Shown: positions 7,866 to 16,511, counted from the stretch's first letter. The stretch: DNA of 59,074 bases from an uncultured Neokomagataea sp. (GCF_946476835.1 NZ_CAMKWA010000014.1:1-59074), one strand, 5' to 3'. The notes: generated from the sequence alone by a model not told the origin. Program-made: numbers and translations.

Positions 7866-8142
7866 GTGCCATGTGCCCTTTGATAATTACGTGCAGCAAC
7901 TCCGTCATGTTTTTTACGTCCGTTTGAATGCTGCTTAATTTTTGATCGAAATATGCATCGCGGGCTGCTGCCGCTGCCTGCGCTTCTTCCAACGCATGCA
8001 ACCGCTTGCCATGCCCCATATGCCGCAACCACACGACCGCCACGACCGCTGTGACAATCGCGCAGGCCAAAACCAACACGATTGCCAACGGCAATGGAAC
8101 AACCACGCTAGCGACCGAATATGGGTCGGTCGCGCCCGGCAT
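7858..8142 (-). CDS. DUF2730-type membrane protein (Mu gp25-like)
   Basis: The protein has 94 residues: a membrane segment at about residues 15 to 40 rich in Val, Ala and Leu, followed by a helical charged region with heptad-like spacing (LHALEEAQAAAAARDAYFDQKLSSI, broken by no proline). This is the architecture of DUF2730 proteins in the late region of Mu-like phages. Its function is unknown. The start touches the stop of the upstream gene in TGATG form. Confidence 0.7.
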   Translation of the reverse strand: MPGATDPYSVASVVVPLPLAIVLVLACAIVTAVVAVVWLRHMGHGKRLHALEEAQAAAAARDAYFDQKLSSIQTDVKNMTELLHVIIKGHMARE

Positions 8143-8495
8143 CAGCCGCCCGTCACAGGTGTCTTGGGTTGCACCACAATCGCGGCCAGATCACCAACCG
8201 CCGCTTTAATGTGGGTTTCAATGACATCAATTGATGGAATGGACACACCCGCAGCCGATGCCAGTGTCTGGAACGTGCTGATCGCTTCGGACACAAGTGG
8301 GTTTGTACGCTCATAAACATCAATCAGATCACGGACATGATCCAAGCCTTGATTAACGGTTACGACCGCAGAGCTTACCGCTTGCTGCGCAATGGTTTCA
8401 TACCGCGTACCACGCCCCGAAATGAGCGATGCAAGAAACGGTGTTGCCATTGTCAGTGCGGGCGTAATCAAGCCCTTCCAATTAAAACCAGCCAT
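8142..8495 (-). CDS. Small late phage protein of unknown function
   Basis: The product has 117 residues with a weakly hydrophobic N-terminus (residues 8 to 28) and a helical remainder, ending in a short Pro/Gly tail. It lies between the endolysin and the DUF2730 gene, the usual place of a holin or its partner, but it shows no convincing second membrane span. I do not recognise the family. Confidence 0.6.
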   Translation of the reverse strand: MAGFNWKGLITPALTMATPFLASLISGRGTRYETIAQQAVSSAVVTVNQGLDHVRDLIDVYERTNPLVSEAISTFQTLASAAGVSIPSIDVIETHIKAAVGDLAAIVVQPKTPVTGG

Positions 8496-8571
8496 GATGG
8501 CCTCCCTTTATGCGCCGCGTTCTCGCGCTTTGCGTAAAGGCTCCAGCGCGCCCGCTGGAGCCGAGCAAACC

Positions 8572-9273
8572 TCACACCTCAGGCGCGGCGACAATACGCA
8601 AAGCCAACGCAAGGCGCTCTGCTAAACGCTCTAGCCAGCCCCGCCCGAAATACGTGAATTTTTGAAAGGATCGGTACGCAGCCTCTTGGCGGCTTGCTAA
8701 AGCGTACACAACCAAGCGATGGCGCTGCCCCATCTGTTCAACAGTCTGGAGGGTCTCCGCTCCCAGCACACCATCCGGGGTTACACCCAAATCACGCTGC
8801 AACGCCGTTCGATAAGACCCCGTTACTGCACCAGCGATCACTGGGAGGGGGGCGGCTTCAAGTGCCTGCAATGTCTGTGGTCCAATATCTCCGTCAATGT
8901 CGGACGGCACCAAGCCAACGATTTGCTGAAGTTGTTTTGCAGAGCGCGCAATCCCGGCATTGAAGGCGAAGTCACACAACATCACATCAATACCAGACGG
9001 CAGATGCGTACCATTGATGGCCCGCCAATAGAGAGCGGCATAAACAGCGCTAAACGTTTCGGCCGTAATGGCCTGCATGATTTTAGGTGTGATTAAATGC
9101 GGGTCGCCAACCCAGCGGCCCATCACGGGCGCTGAAATGCCGCGCATAGTGCCCACCAATCGGCCGCACCCTACGGCACCTAAGGTCCAATTGCCGGGGT
9201 CATCCCGTAGGCATTGGTAAAGCCCCTCGCGCGAGGCCGTAAATTGCGTGATGGTAGGGAAATTGCTCTGCAT
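8572..9273 (-). CDS. Phage endolysin, glycosyl hydrolase 108 family with peptidoglycan-binding domain
   Basis: From the ATG at 9273 the product has 233 residues; a TTG eight codons earlier is an alternative and neither start has a strong ribosome site. Residues about 14 to 45 (SREGLYQCLRDDPGNWTLG) match the catalytic block of GH108 muramidases, whose acid is the Glu of the EGGY-like motif, here Glu17. CDFAFNAG lies near residue 116. The C-terminal half (PSDIDGDIGPQTLQALEA, then VTPDGVLGAETLQTV) resembles the predicted peptidoglycan-binding domain PF09374. There is no signal peptide, so release would need a holin. It is the first late gene after mor. Confidence 0.85.
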   Translation of the reverse strand: MQSNFPTITQFTASREGLYQCLRDDPGNWTLGAVGCGRLVGTMRGISAPVMGRWVGDPHLITPKIMQAITAETFSAVYAALYWRAINGTHLPSGIDVMLCDFAFNAGIARSAKQLQQIVGLVPSDIDGDIGPQTLQALEAAPLPVIAGAVTGSYRTALQRDLGVTPDGVLGAETLQTVEQMGQRHRLVVYALASRQEAAYRSFQKFTYFGRGWLERLAERLALALRIVAAPEV

Positions 9274-9334
9274 GAAAAAACAGTACCGCAGAGCCAAAAA
9301 AGGCTTCAGGGAGGGATATACCCCCCATAATTAC

Positions 9335-9721
9335 TTACCCAAACAACGCAAGCTGACGTGCATCTTGTTGGGACTGCACACGCGTTTCTATAATACCGCG
9401 CGTCCGTCCCCCTATTATCCGAATAACCGTCGAACGAGAACACCCCGCGCGTGCGGCAATATCGTTGAGAGACATGCCCTGACTATACAGGATCAAGGCT
9501 CGCCATTCTCGGCAGACAGGCACTTCAAAATGTTCACCACCGACGCGTTCGCTTAACGCTTGTGCAATAGCTTCGCCATGTACAGCTTCAAGACGGGAAC
9601 CATGCCACCGGCGTGGCACCCATAAACGCCGCCCACCAGCGCTTTCCACAAAGGACAACGCCACATGCTCTCCCACGGCGTCAACAAGCCATGCAATCGT
9701 TGGCGGCGGACAAATAGCCAC
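9335..9721 (-). CDS. mor: Mor-type middle transcription activator
   Basis: The product has 128 residues and starts with GTG at 9721, preceded by AGGGGG eight bases upstream. The layout is that of the Mor/C family: a dimerisation half (IAWLVDAVGEHVALSFVESAGG, split by GGRRLWVP, then AIAQALSERVGG) and a C-terminal helix-turn-helix (GMSLNDIAARAGCSRSTVIRII). Mor activates the middle promoter that leads to late gene expression. It is isolated from the early genes by a terminator and from the endolysin by a 60-base gap that should hold its target promoter. Confidence 0.85.
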   Translation of the reverse strand: MAICPPPTIAWLVDAVGEHVALSFVESAGGRRLWVPRRWHGSRLEAVHGEAIAQALSERVGGEHFEVPVCREWRALILYSQGMSLNDIAARAGCSRSTVIRIIGGRTRGIIETRVQSQQDARQLALFG

Positions 9722-9732
9722 GATTGGAACCC

Positions 9733-9780
9733 CCTGTATTTCTGCGAAATTTTCTCTCTTCTTCTAGCATAAAATACAGG
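9733..9780. promoter_or_regulatory. Wide inverted repeat upstream of mor overlapping its ribosome site
   Basis: CCTGTATTT (9733-9741) and AAATACAGG (9772-9780) are perfect nine-base complements 30 bases apart in the gap before mor. On the mor strand the proximal arm runs directly into the AGGGGG ribosome site. It may be an operator or a leader hairpin that hides the start of mor. Confidence 0.45.
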
Positions 9781-9790
9781 AACTTCAGAT

Positions 9791-9819
9791 AAAAAAAGAG
9801 CCCACTATTGGGGCTCTTT
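9791..9819 (-). terminator. Rho-independent terminator ending the early transcript
   Basis: On the minus strand a GC stem (AAAGAGCCC with GGGCTCTTT) is followed by seven T residues. The TAG stop of the preceding small gene lies in the loop. This is the expected end of the early operon before mor. Confidence 0.85.
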
Positions 9820-10074
9820 CTCGGCACTTAAAACATCTTCCAAAAGACTTCGATGCTCTAAAATAGCATCATGGCCAATATCTTTGGCATCAATCATGCC
9901 ATCGATATGATGTGCCAACCATCCCAACCGACTTTCCACATCATTGCGGTTTTCACCACAGGACAAGCCACCCGATTTAAGCGCTTGCGCCACTTTACCA
10001 CGCAGCTCAATCAACACGGCTTCAAGGCCAACCAATCTCTGGCGCTCGGCATCCGTCACAAACGCTTCTCCCAT
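9805..10074 (-). CDS. Small early phage protein of unknown function
   Basis: The product has 89 residues, is soluble, mostly helical and acidic (LEAVLIELRGKVAQAL, RLGWLAHHIDGMIDAKD). It overlaps the gemA end by 19 bases and ends inside the early terminator, so it is the last early gene. I do not recognise the family. Confidence 0.65.
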   Translation of the reverse strand: MGEAFVTDAERQRLVGLEAVLIELRGKVAQALKSGGLSCGENRNDVESRLGWLAHHIDGMIDAKDIGHDAILEHRSLLEDVLSAEKEPQ

Positions 10075-10442
10075 GCTTTAAGCGCTTCAATCACGACACC
10101 GGCTTGCGGCGCTGTCAAGAAGTTCGGGTCATCAACCCCAACCATGCGCTTCACAAAAGCCCGCAGGCTCTCGCGTGATCCTCCAGACCGTAAAGACGGC
10201 CCCAATTCACTCCAAAGCGCAAAGACTTTCCGAACCTGCGGGTTATGCGCGGTCGGACGGGTACGAAACCCGTCCTTCCGAAACTGCTCCAACACCCGGT
10301 CCATCTCAGCAACGCTCATATCCTTGGCCGAGCGCTTGCCGGTTTCGCGTTCTAAGCGGTCCCGATACGTTTCATCATCCAAGCCCAGCTTTTTCTGAGC
10401 GATGCGAAGTTTGGCGTAGCGGGCTTTGCGAAGGTCAGTCAT
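10056..10442 (-). CDS. gemA: GemA-like regulatory protein (Mu gp16, DUF1018)
   Basis: The protein has 128 residues with the DUF1018 pattern: IAQKKLGLDDETYRDRLERETGKRSAKDMS near the N-terminus (shown in parts: KKLGLDDETYRD, GKRSAKDMS), then VRKVFALWSELG and a closing LTAPQAGVVIEALKAWEKRL. In Mu, GemA modulates host gene expression and DNA topology during development. It overlaps the upstream gene by four bases and the downstream gene by 19. Confidence 0.85.
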   Translation of the reverse strand: MTDLRKARYAKLRIAQKKLGLDDETYRDRLERETGKRSAKDMSVAEMDRVLEQFRKDGFRTRPTAHNPQVRKVFALWSELGPSLRSGGSRESLRAFVKRMVGVDDPNFLTAPQAGVVIEALKAWEKRL

Positions 10443-10903
10443 AGACTATACTCTGGCATAAGAGCGTGAGCGCAATGTTTCCCTGCAGGAGTAGTGAAGA
10501 AATAAATCATTCCTTCAGACCAGCCACGATTTGATTTTTCCATTAGCCCCTTTTCTACCAACGAGCATAAAATAGGATCATTTCGGTCGGTATAATAATA
10601 GTCGCGGGAGCCAGCTTGCCTTACATCACCGTTCGTTGCCCCGTTCGCATGCAACAGTGCATTCTTTTCTTCTGCTGTGAGGCTAAGGGCACACGCATTT
10701 GGTACCGGCAATAACACATCGTATGTACGCGCTCTGCGGACGGTGACATCTCGGAACGAAAGATAATCCGATTCCCTCACTACTTGAACACGAGCTTTTC
10801 CCGCATTTGGTGCATAAATTACAATACTCGCATCACTCTCCCACTTATCACTACTTGCGGACCACGCCTTACGTCGTCGGAATTGTTCAGAGTGTTTGCT
10901 CAT
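10439..10903 (-). CDS. Early phage protein of unknown function
   Basis: From the ATG at 10903, which has GAGGG four bases ahead, the product has 154 residues. A longer frame to 10984 would overlap the DUF3164 gene and is rejected. The protein is basic at the N-terminus (KHSEQFRRRKAW) and has a C-terminal half that looks like a small winged-helix (DPILCSLVEKGLMEKSNRGW, split by no gap; then IYFFTTPAGK). I do not recognise the family. Confidence 0.65.
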   Translation of the reverse strand: MSKHSEQFRRRKAWSASSDKWESDASIVIYAPNAGKARVQVVRESDYLSFRDVTVRRARTYDVLLPVPNACALSLTAEEKNALLHANGATNGDVRQAGSRDYYYTDRNDPILCSLVEKGLMEKSNRGWSEGMIYFFTTPAGKHCAHALMPEYSL

Positions 10904-10910
10904 CACACCC

Positions 10911-11516
10911 TCACAACGACGAGAAGTTGAGATCAATTTGCTGCCAGCCGTCACGCGGTGTCTCGCGCCGGTAAAAGCGCACATAGCGTTTACTGCCTGA
11001 TTTCACGACCGCATCGGCAATCGCCTCACGCGCTAACGGCCATTTTGGATGCTGCAAATTCAAACGCCGCAACCCCAGAACACGCTCTGTCGAAATCCGG
11101 TTGGTTTTCTCATTGCGCGCAAAAGCCGCTTCAACCAGCGCCCGCAAATCATCGGATGCATCACCACACAGATCATCCAGAATTTCAGACATCAACGCAC
11201 GCGCAGCATCAATGGCGGCCGTCACTGTTTGATAATCTGAAGTAATTACATGTACACGCCGTGTCGTATCCAGATTTTCAACGGTCACACCGCCTCGGGT
11301 GCCCCCCAAACGGGCACCATAACTTTCCAAAACCAAATCAATATACGCATCAATCCGCGCAAAATAATTCAGCTTCTGCTCCCGTACGAGAGCACGAAAT
11401 GCTTCAGCATCATCAACCAGCTCATTCGCTGTGTCATGCGCAAGCACAATACGCGGGTCCAACCGTGTTTCCGGTGTTTTAGACCCATCCCAACGTTCAA
11501 TCATGCGTGTCATCAT
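10911..11516 (-). CDS. DUF3164 family Mu-like phage protein
   Basis: The protein has 201 residues. The series RLGGTRGGVTVENLD, LRALVEAAFARNE, VLGLRRLNLQHPKWPLA and a C-terminal KRYVRFYRRE with WQQIDLN matches DUF3164, a family in the early region of many Mu-like phages with no known role. It lies between a 92-residue unknown gene and the 154-residue unknown gene, all on the same strand. Confidence 0.8.
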   Translation of the reverse strand: MMTRMIERWDGSKTPETRLDPRIVLAHDTANELVDDAEAFRALVREQKLNYFARIDAYIDLVLESYGARLGGTRGGVTVENLDTTRRVHVITSDYQTVTAAIDAARALMSEILDDLCGDASDDLRALVEAAFARNEKTNRISTERVLGLRRLNLQHPKWPLAREAIADAVVKSGSKRYVRFYRRETPRDGWQQIDLNFSSL

Positions 11517-11525
11517 TGTATCCCT

Positions 11526-11804
11526 TCAATTCACATCAATTTTCGGGCGGCTCAGCCCATGGTCCACACACCCAATCAACACCGCCGTCAGCGCCGCCTG
11601 CGCCACCGCCCACATCCGCTTTTCATCATCTTCCGACAAAACAAACGCCTGATGATTTTCCACGTCTGCCAAGAGCAACCGAGCAACAGCGATCTCGCCT
11701 TCCACGGAAAGATGGGGGCTTTGCTCCAGGTGCTTGGTCAAATCGATTTCCATCGCTTGAAACAGCCCCCGAAGATGCTGCGATGTAATCATCAACTTCA
11801 TCAT
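11526..11804 (-). CDS. Small early phage protein of unknown function
   Basis: The product has 92 residues, helical, with a hydrophobic patch near the C-terminus (WAVAQAALTAVLIGCV) that is probably a buried helix and not a membrane span. It starts inside the stop of the upstream gene (ATGA). I do not recognise it. Confidence 0.6.
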   Translation of the reverse strand: MMKLMITSQHLRGLFQAMEIDLTKHLEQSPHLSVEGEIAVARLLLADVENHQAFVLSEDDEKRMWAVAQAALTAVLIGCVDHGLSRPKIDVN

Positions 11805-12364
11805 GCGACGTTCCCGTTACGGTGCATCTCTTGGGAGTGCGGCGGCGTACGGCGGTATTCCCACACTGGGGAGGTGCCATTCACAGCCGTACGCAGCGCT
11901 GCTTCCAATGCGACATTGCGCTGCTCTAACCGCAAAACCTTGCGAGACTTTTCCTCCAAATCCCGCGCCAACTCCTGCGCCTGCTCAAAATTAATCAGAA
12001 AAGCCCCACGGCTACGGACCGCCTGCGCATCACGCTGTAATTCTGTTGAGACCGGATCATAAACCCGCGCGGCCTCGTCCAGAGCATCCGTATCCATGTC
12101 CTGCGCCAGCTCCGCATAGACATCTCGCACCAGCCGATCATGCGGAAGGCGTGCCAGAAACCGTACTGCAATCCGGCACATCTCCGCATCCATGACGCCA
12201 TCGGGTGCCACCCGACTGACACCATCCAAGCATTGTTCCACCGTTAGTTGACCACCGCAGCGTGTGAACAAATTAACCAAGGCAGACTGCACTAGCGGTA
12301 GCCGCTTCATGTCAAAATTCAGCGTTTGAGACGCGGCGTCGCGCAGCAAAAGAACAGCCGTCAT
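11801..12364 (-). CDS. Early phage protein with C-terminal coiled coil
   Basis: The product has 187 residues. The middle is helical (VQSALVNLFTRCGGQLTV, MCRIAVRFLARLPHD) and residues about 125 to 160 form a likely coiled coil (LARDLEEKSRKVLRLEQRN). It overlaps both neighbours by four bases, so it belongs to the coupled early block. I do not recognise the family. Confidence 0.6.
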   Translation of the reverse strand: MTAVLLLRDAASQTLNFDMKRLPLVQSALVNLFTRCGGQLTVEQCLDGVSRVAPDGVMDAEMCRIAVRFLARLPHDRLVRDVYAELAQDMDTDALDEAARVYDPVSTELQRDAQAVRSRGAFLINFEQAQELARDLEEKSRKVLRLEQRNVALEAALRTAVNGTSPVWEYRRTPPHSQEMHRNGNVA

Positions 12365-12624
12365 GATGCATCCTTCAGGGCAAGCACAGTGCCCAGTGTT
12401 AAATGTTCTGGATAATAGGCCACGGCACCAATGATGATGCTTTGCCCTTTTGTTGGGGTTTCAATGGGGTTCAATGCACGCATACGCTGGCACCACCCAA
12501 CGGTATGAGACGCCTCTAACTGCCGGAAATAGAGTGTCAGAACCTTCTGAGCATATTCCGCAGTCGTACCGTGCTGACCTGCAAGATCTGCGCCGAGTTG
12601 TTTGATAGATTTCACGCCGCACAT
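12361..12624 (-). CDS. Small early phage protein, weakly HU-like at its N-terminus
   Basis: The product has 87 residues. SIKQLGADLAGQHGTTAEYA with a following VLTLYFRQLE resembles the first two helices of HU/IHF-type DNA-binding proteins, but the beta-arm part is not recognisable, so this is only a suggestion. It overlaps the end of the preceding fusion gene by 13 bases. Confidence 0.5.
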   Translation of the reverse strand: MCGVKSIKQLGADLAGQHGTTAEYAQKVLTLYFRQLEASHTVGWCQRMRALNPIETPTKGQSIIIGAVAYYPEHLTLGTVLALKDAS

Positions 12625-13286
12625 GGCATGTCCTCCACCGGCGCAATGATGGGGAAGTGCCCTCTCTCTGCATAAGTCCGGCCACTACGATGCGCGAGGA
12701 GGATGTCTTCATCGATCACCAGCCGCATTACACCATCACGGCACTCCATCAGATTAGCGAGCACCTTATCCAGCACACCCATCACAACCCATTGGCGATA
12801 CCGACCGATCAGTCGCCCTGACGGCCCATAACAAGACGGCGCATGCTTCCACGCGATGCCAGAGCGCAATACGTGCACAATTCCACTCACAACACGGCGA
12901 TCATTATTGCGCGGCATACCCGAAGATGTAGGAAAACACGCAGAAACACGCTGCATCTGTTCGTCAGTCAGCCAATAAGACGGAGCCTCTTCACGCCACG
13001 TCGCACTCGAAACAAGTTGGGGCGTTCCCGTAAGGCGTTCAGCGAACGCATTGCCCCGTTCTGTAAGGTGCAAAGTTCCATCATTGTGCACCTCAAATAA
13101 GTTACTCTCACGCAAATTCCGGACAATAATGCCATGTGCACGAATGAGAACACCTACTTCAGACGTGCGCCACTGTAGGGGGCCAACCGTAGCGATCATC
13201 GTTACAGCCCCATATTTGCGCGCGAGCCACAACACAGCCTGCCGAGAGGTACTCAAACTATTCATGCGATATTTTTCATTACTCAT
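12612..13286 (-). CDS. Phage protein: winged-helix half fused to an IS5-type transposase N-terminal domain
   Basis: The ATG at 13286 overlaps the upstream stop (ATGA) and gives 224 residues. Residues about 10 to 85 look like a winged helix (SRQAVLWLARKYG, LHLTERGNAFAERL). Residues about 105 to 185 carry the DUF4096 domain of IS5/IS427-type transposases: YWLTDEQMQRV, NDRRVVSGIVHVLRSGIAWK, YGPSGRLIGRYRQW. It then continues LVIDEDILLAHRSG, which corresponds to the first catalytic Asp region, and stops, so the catalytic domain is missing. It is one open frame within the coupled early operon, which suggests the transposase DNA-binding part has been kept and reused. Confidence 0.75.
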   Translation of the reverse strand: MSNEKYRMNSLSTSRQAVLWLARKYGAVTMIATVGPLQWRTSEVGVLIRAHGIIVRNLRESNLFEVHNDGTLHLTERGNAFAERLTGTPQLVSSATWREEAPSYWLTDEQMQRVSACFPTSSGMPRNNDRRVVSGIVHVLRSGIAWKHAPSCYGPSGRLIGRYRQWVVMGVLDKVLANLMECRDGVMRLVIDEDILLAHRSGRTYAERGHFPIIAPVEDMPCAA

Positions 13287-13504
13287 GACCACTCTCCTTC
13301 CAGAGCTTCAATCACACTCTCAACCGTCAGAGACGGCTCAACGGACATGAGAAAATCCCGTATAACCTCACGCGCTTCAGGGCCGATATTGACCGATGTG
13401 AACCGCTGATCCGTCGTCTCGTGGAACAATTCCGAGATGCCAGCGGCGTCATACGCCCGCTGGATCACGTCCTGTTTCTTCGCCTTCGCCATGGCGTTAT
13501 TCAC
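13283..13504 (-). CDS. Small early phage protein between B and the fusion gene
   Basis: The product has up to 73 residues with a GTG start at 13504 that overlaps the end of gene B; an ATG four codons in (13492) is an alternative and neither has a clear ribosome site. It is charged and mostly helical (VIQRAYDAAGISELFHE, VIRDFLMSVEPSL). I do not recognise it. Confidence 0.55.
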   Translation of the reverse strand: MNNAMAKAKKQDVIQRAYDAAGISELFHETTDQRFTSVNIGPEAREVIRDFLMSVEPSLTVESVIEALEGEWS

Positions 13505-14489
13505 CGCGCTTGAAAGAAGGGAGTTCGGAGCCGGTCAGGTCTTTCCACGTCTTTTCAATGTGGCTTTCCTCCAGTCCATCATCGCCCGCCAGCATGAAGG
13601 CATGGCGCAAGGTCTTATTCATCACACGCAGCCCACCCGGCTGCCCTGCAATCCATCGACACGTCTTGCGCAAATCGTTCGCTTCAACGCCCCACGCATC
13701 CAGCATCAAGTTCATGTCGCTGATCTGCGGTCGGGCACGGTTTTTGCGCTTACCGATACGAGAGAAAATCTGCGCATGGGATGTCGTGCGTCCAAGGCCC
13801 TCGATGCGCCCCTTAAGCGGCTCATTGCCCATAAAGACAATGCCAATCTCTGCCCGGTCGTTAATGGTCCGCAGAAGATCAATCGCCTCAGTCGTAAAGT
13901 TCTGGGCCTCATCAATAATCAACAAACCCTGCGTATCGCGTACACGGTTCAAGATGGACGCCATCATCCGGGCACCACGCTTTTCCGTGGCGTCCACCAG
14001 ATCAGCCAACTCCCGCAAGACAGCCGTTGGAGAGCGCATCGACGTATCCGCCGTCAAAATCCAGACATTGCTGTTTTCACGCTGATACGCCTTGGCAGAC
14101 ATGGTCTTACCCACACCCGCATTCCCTGTGATCAGCCCAATATCCGGCGCGGCCTGCGCATAGGAAAACACACTGAAAAAGATCGTCGCAGACGGCGTCA
14201 TGATGAAATCCGGCGTGCGCGGCATTTGCTTACGCACCCGTGTTTTCACACTGCACGATGCCAGCCACTTCTCAGCCTTCTCATCCACGTTGGCGACCAC
14301 ACCTGCATAAGTGCCAGCAAGCCACGCATGCAGCGTGCCTTTAGCAATCCCCGATGCCGCAGCTGCTTGTGCAACGGTCAAACCCTGAACCTGCATCTCA
14401 GAGCGAAACCGCCCTACAAGCCCCGTAATCAGGGTATTATTCACCTGTTCGCTGCCCTCAGAGGCAACGCTAATAAGCGTCTCAGACAT
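13497..14489 (-). CDS. B: MuB-like DNA transposition protein (AAA+ ATPase)
   Basis: The protein has 330 residues. An N-terminal helix-turn-helix (about 36-62, LTVAQAAAASGIAKGTLHAW) is followed by an AAA+ core with Walker A GNAGVGKT (122-129) and Walker B LLIIDEAQ (189-196), and a helical C-terminal domain. MuB binds target DNA as a filament, delivers it to the transposase and gives target immunity. It lies 63 bases after gene A, with no recognisable gene in the gap. Confidence 0.93.
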   Translation of the reverse strand: MSETLISVASEGSEQVNNTLITGLVGRFRSEMQVQGLTVAQAAAASGIAKGTLHAWLAGTYAGVVANVDEKAEKWLASCSVKTRVRKQMPRTPDFIMTPSATIFFSVFSYAQAAPDIGLITGNAGVGKTMSAKAYQRENSNVWILTADTSMRSPTAVLRELADLVDATEKRGARMMASILNRVRDTQGLLIIDEAQNFTTEAIDLLRTINDRAEIGIVFMGNEPLKGRIEGLGRTTSHAQIFSRIGKRKNRARPQISDMNLMLDAWGVEANDLRKTCRWIAGQPGGLRVMNKTLRHAFMLAGDDGLEESHIEKTWKDLTGSELPSFKRGE

Positions 14490-14552
14490 GGTTTATTCTC
14501 GCTTTACTTCACAATCCGAAGAGAAAAACTTCGGGAAACAGTCATCACAAAA

Positions 14553-16511
14553 TCAAAAATAATCGCGCAGCTGCATAACCTCAGCCATTTCTTCAGCTTC
14601 GCGCGCACGTTCCTCATCATCATCAAAATCAACGGCCAAGGCATTTGCCCCGGAAACAAGCGGCCGGGGCCTTAATGGCCGCACAATCTTGGCCTCCAAT
14701 GGGGTTTCTTCATGCGTCGGCAAATCGGCAAAGACCCGCGCCAATTCGTCTTGGCTCAACCGCACCGCAGCCTCACGCTGTGCCTTGGCAGCATTGCTGT
14801 AAGCCTTGTAAGCACGTGCATGCCGCTGCGCAGCGGCCTTATCCGCAAACCCAATCTTTTCACGGCACTCAGCCGCCCCCAGATACGTTCCGTCCATCCG
14901 ATAAACATGGACATCCTGTTGAAGGTTTTCCGGGTCGAGGCGTACCACGACTTTCTCCCCAGGGTACTGATTGAGGAAGTCCGCCCAGTAGCGATTTCCC
15001 TCAATCTCAATCACACCATCACGCTTGCTGATCGTGATGGATTCCGCAGGCATCAACCACAACCGGCGCTGCTCATCCGTCGCTCGCGTAATCGGTACCC
15101 GCGCATAAGAGGCTTCAAACACCTGATCAAACGAGTACTTGCCCTGGCACACATCAGACCTACGCCCGACCCGCGCATTATGCTCGGCAATACCTTGCGC
15201 TACGACTTCAATAAACACATCGAGCGGCACCGCCTTTGAACCATAATTTTCCGGCTTGGCATCCACTTTATGACCCGTATACGCCCCCGCGAAACGAGGA
15301 TGCTTGGCAAGATCGTGCGCAAAGTCACGCCACGCACGTTCGATAGGCTTGGAGCGACCGCTGTACGGCTGAACGAATGTGACCTGCACACCCAGTTGCG
15401 GCAAAATACCCAACGGCTCTTCCTCCTTCACCTTAAATCGATAACGGTTCGGCACACCGCCCGTCAGCCATTTGGATGCGAAGTTCCGACCATTATCGAA
15501 ATAACAATGCTTCGGAATGCCGTAACGCTCGACCAAATCTCCAAACGCCAGCCGCACAGCTTCCTTATTCTCAGACAGATCAATCCGCCAAGACAGGATT
15601 TTCCCAGAGAAAACATCCTGAAACGCAACCATAACTGGGCGCACGATGCGTTCTTCCGCACCAATAGGCCACTTCACGAACACATCCCATTTATGACCAT
15701 CAGAGTTCACCGCTTCCAGTGCATCATACACCGCATGATCACGCTTCTGCGCCGGATACATCTGCTTGAGCTTCTCTTCACCCTCACGTGCCACAACAAG
15801 CATCTCCGGCGGATATTTCTGCATGCGCCGAAGCAATGTCTTGCTTGACGGCAAGGTCCATCCACGCTGCTCCGCTACGTGCTGAAGCCTCCGGTAACAC
15901 GCCTCAAACCCCGGCTTTTCGAGCCGCAGATAATCCGACACCAGAATGTTCCATGCCTCACTAGGGCACTCCGCAACATCACCAGCCCGCGCCCCATAAT
16001 GCGGCGCCAATCCGGCCAGCCAGTCGCAGCGGTTCAACCCGCGCACATCCCGGTACCAGTTATTGATGCTGTTTCGGCCCACCTTTTGCATATGCGCCAC
16101 AATGGTCAGTGCCGTGGTTTTGCGTGTGCCACTCGCCACCAAACCTTCCACCGCGTGAAGGGCTCTTAACGCCTTCCGAGCACGCTCTTTGAGGTTTTCA
16201 GGCAGCGCATCATATTTGCGCCATAAATCCTCCCGCTCACGCCGGTCAGAAGCCTCCGCAGCAACCGCCGGATCAGCCTCACGCTGCACATGCAACTCCA
16301 ACGCCACCCGTGCCTGAAAGGGCAAGTGATACGATGTGAACTCAAAGCCCCCACCGCGATCCTGACGCTTGCGCCATGTCTGCCCTTCTTGCTCAGGAAG
16401 CATCCAACCATCCTGATCAACCCGTGTCTGCATACCCTGCTTAGTCGTAGGCATCCCCGGCAGCTTCATCGCGGCAAGCTCAGCAGGTGAAAACCATTTC
16501 TGCTCATGCAT
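14553..16511 (-). CDS. A: MuA-like DDE transposase
   Basis: The protein has 652 residues, close to Mu A (663). The N-terminal domain (WFSPAELAAMKLPGMP, GFEFTSYHLP) is the Mu repressor/transposase DNA-binding fold, followed by helical end-binding domains. The catalytic core shows Asp271 (NSDGHKWDVF), Asp339 (YFDNGRNFASKWLTGG) and Glu391 (SKPIERAW), matching Mu A Asp269, Asp336 and Glu392. The C-terminal region (about 560-652) should contact B and host ClpX. The start overlaps the stop of a small upstream frame. It acts in the transpososome that joins phage ends to target DNA. Confidence 0.95.
   Translation of the reverse strand: MHEQKWFSPAELAAMKLPGMPTTKQGMQTRVDQDGWMLPEQEGQTWRKRQDRGGGFEFTSYHLPFQARVALELHVQREADPAVAAEASDRREREDLWRKYDALPENLKERARKALRALHAVEGLVASGTRKTTALTIVAHMQKVGRNSINNWYRDVRGLNRCDWLAGLAPHYGARAGDVAECPSEAWNILVSDYLRLEKPGFEACYRRLQHVAEQRGWTLPSSKTLLRRMQKYPPEMLVVAREGEEKLKQMYPAQKRDHAVYDALEAVNSDGHKWDVFVKWPIGAEERIVRPVMVAFQDVFSGKILSWRIDLSENKEAVRLAFGDLVERYGIPKHCYFDNGRNFASKWLTGGVPNRYRFKVKEEEPLGILPQLGVQVTFVQPYSGRSKPIERAWRDFAHDLAKHPRFAGAYTGHKVDAKPENYGSKAVPLDVFIEVVAQGIAEHNARVGRRSDVCQGKYSFDQVFEASYARVPITRATDEQRRLWLMPAESITISKRDGVIEIEGNRYWADFLNQYPGEKVVVRLDPENLQQDVHVYRMDGTYLGAAECREKIGFADKAAAQRHARAYKAYSNAAKAQREAAVRLSQDELARVFADLPTHEETPLEAKIVRPLRPRPLVSGANALAVDFDDDEERAREAEEMAEVMQLRDYF

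Noticed and set aside
13437-14675. 412-codon plus-strand frame opposite gene B
   Set aside because: Gene B has Walker motifs and the right position; the plus frame is rich in His, Arg and Pro as expected from antisense of a GC-biased gene.
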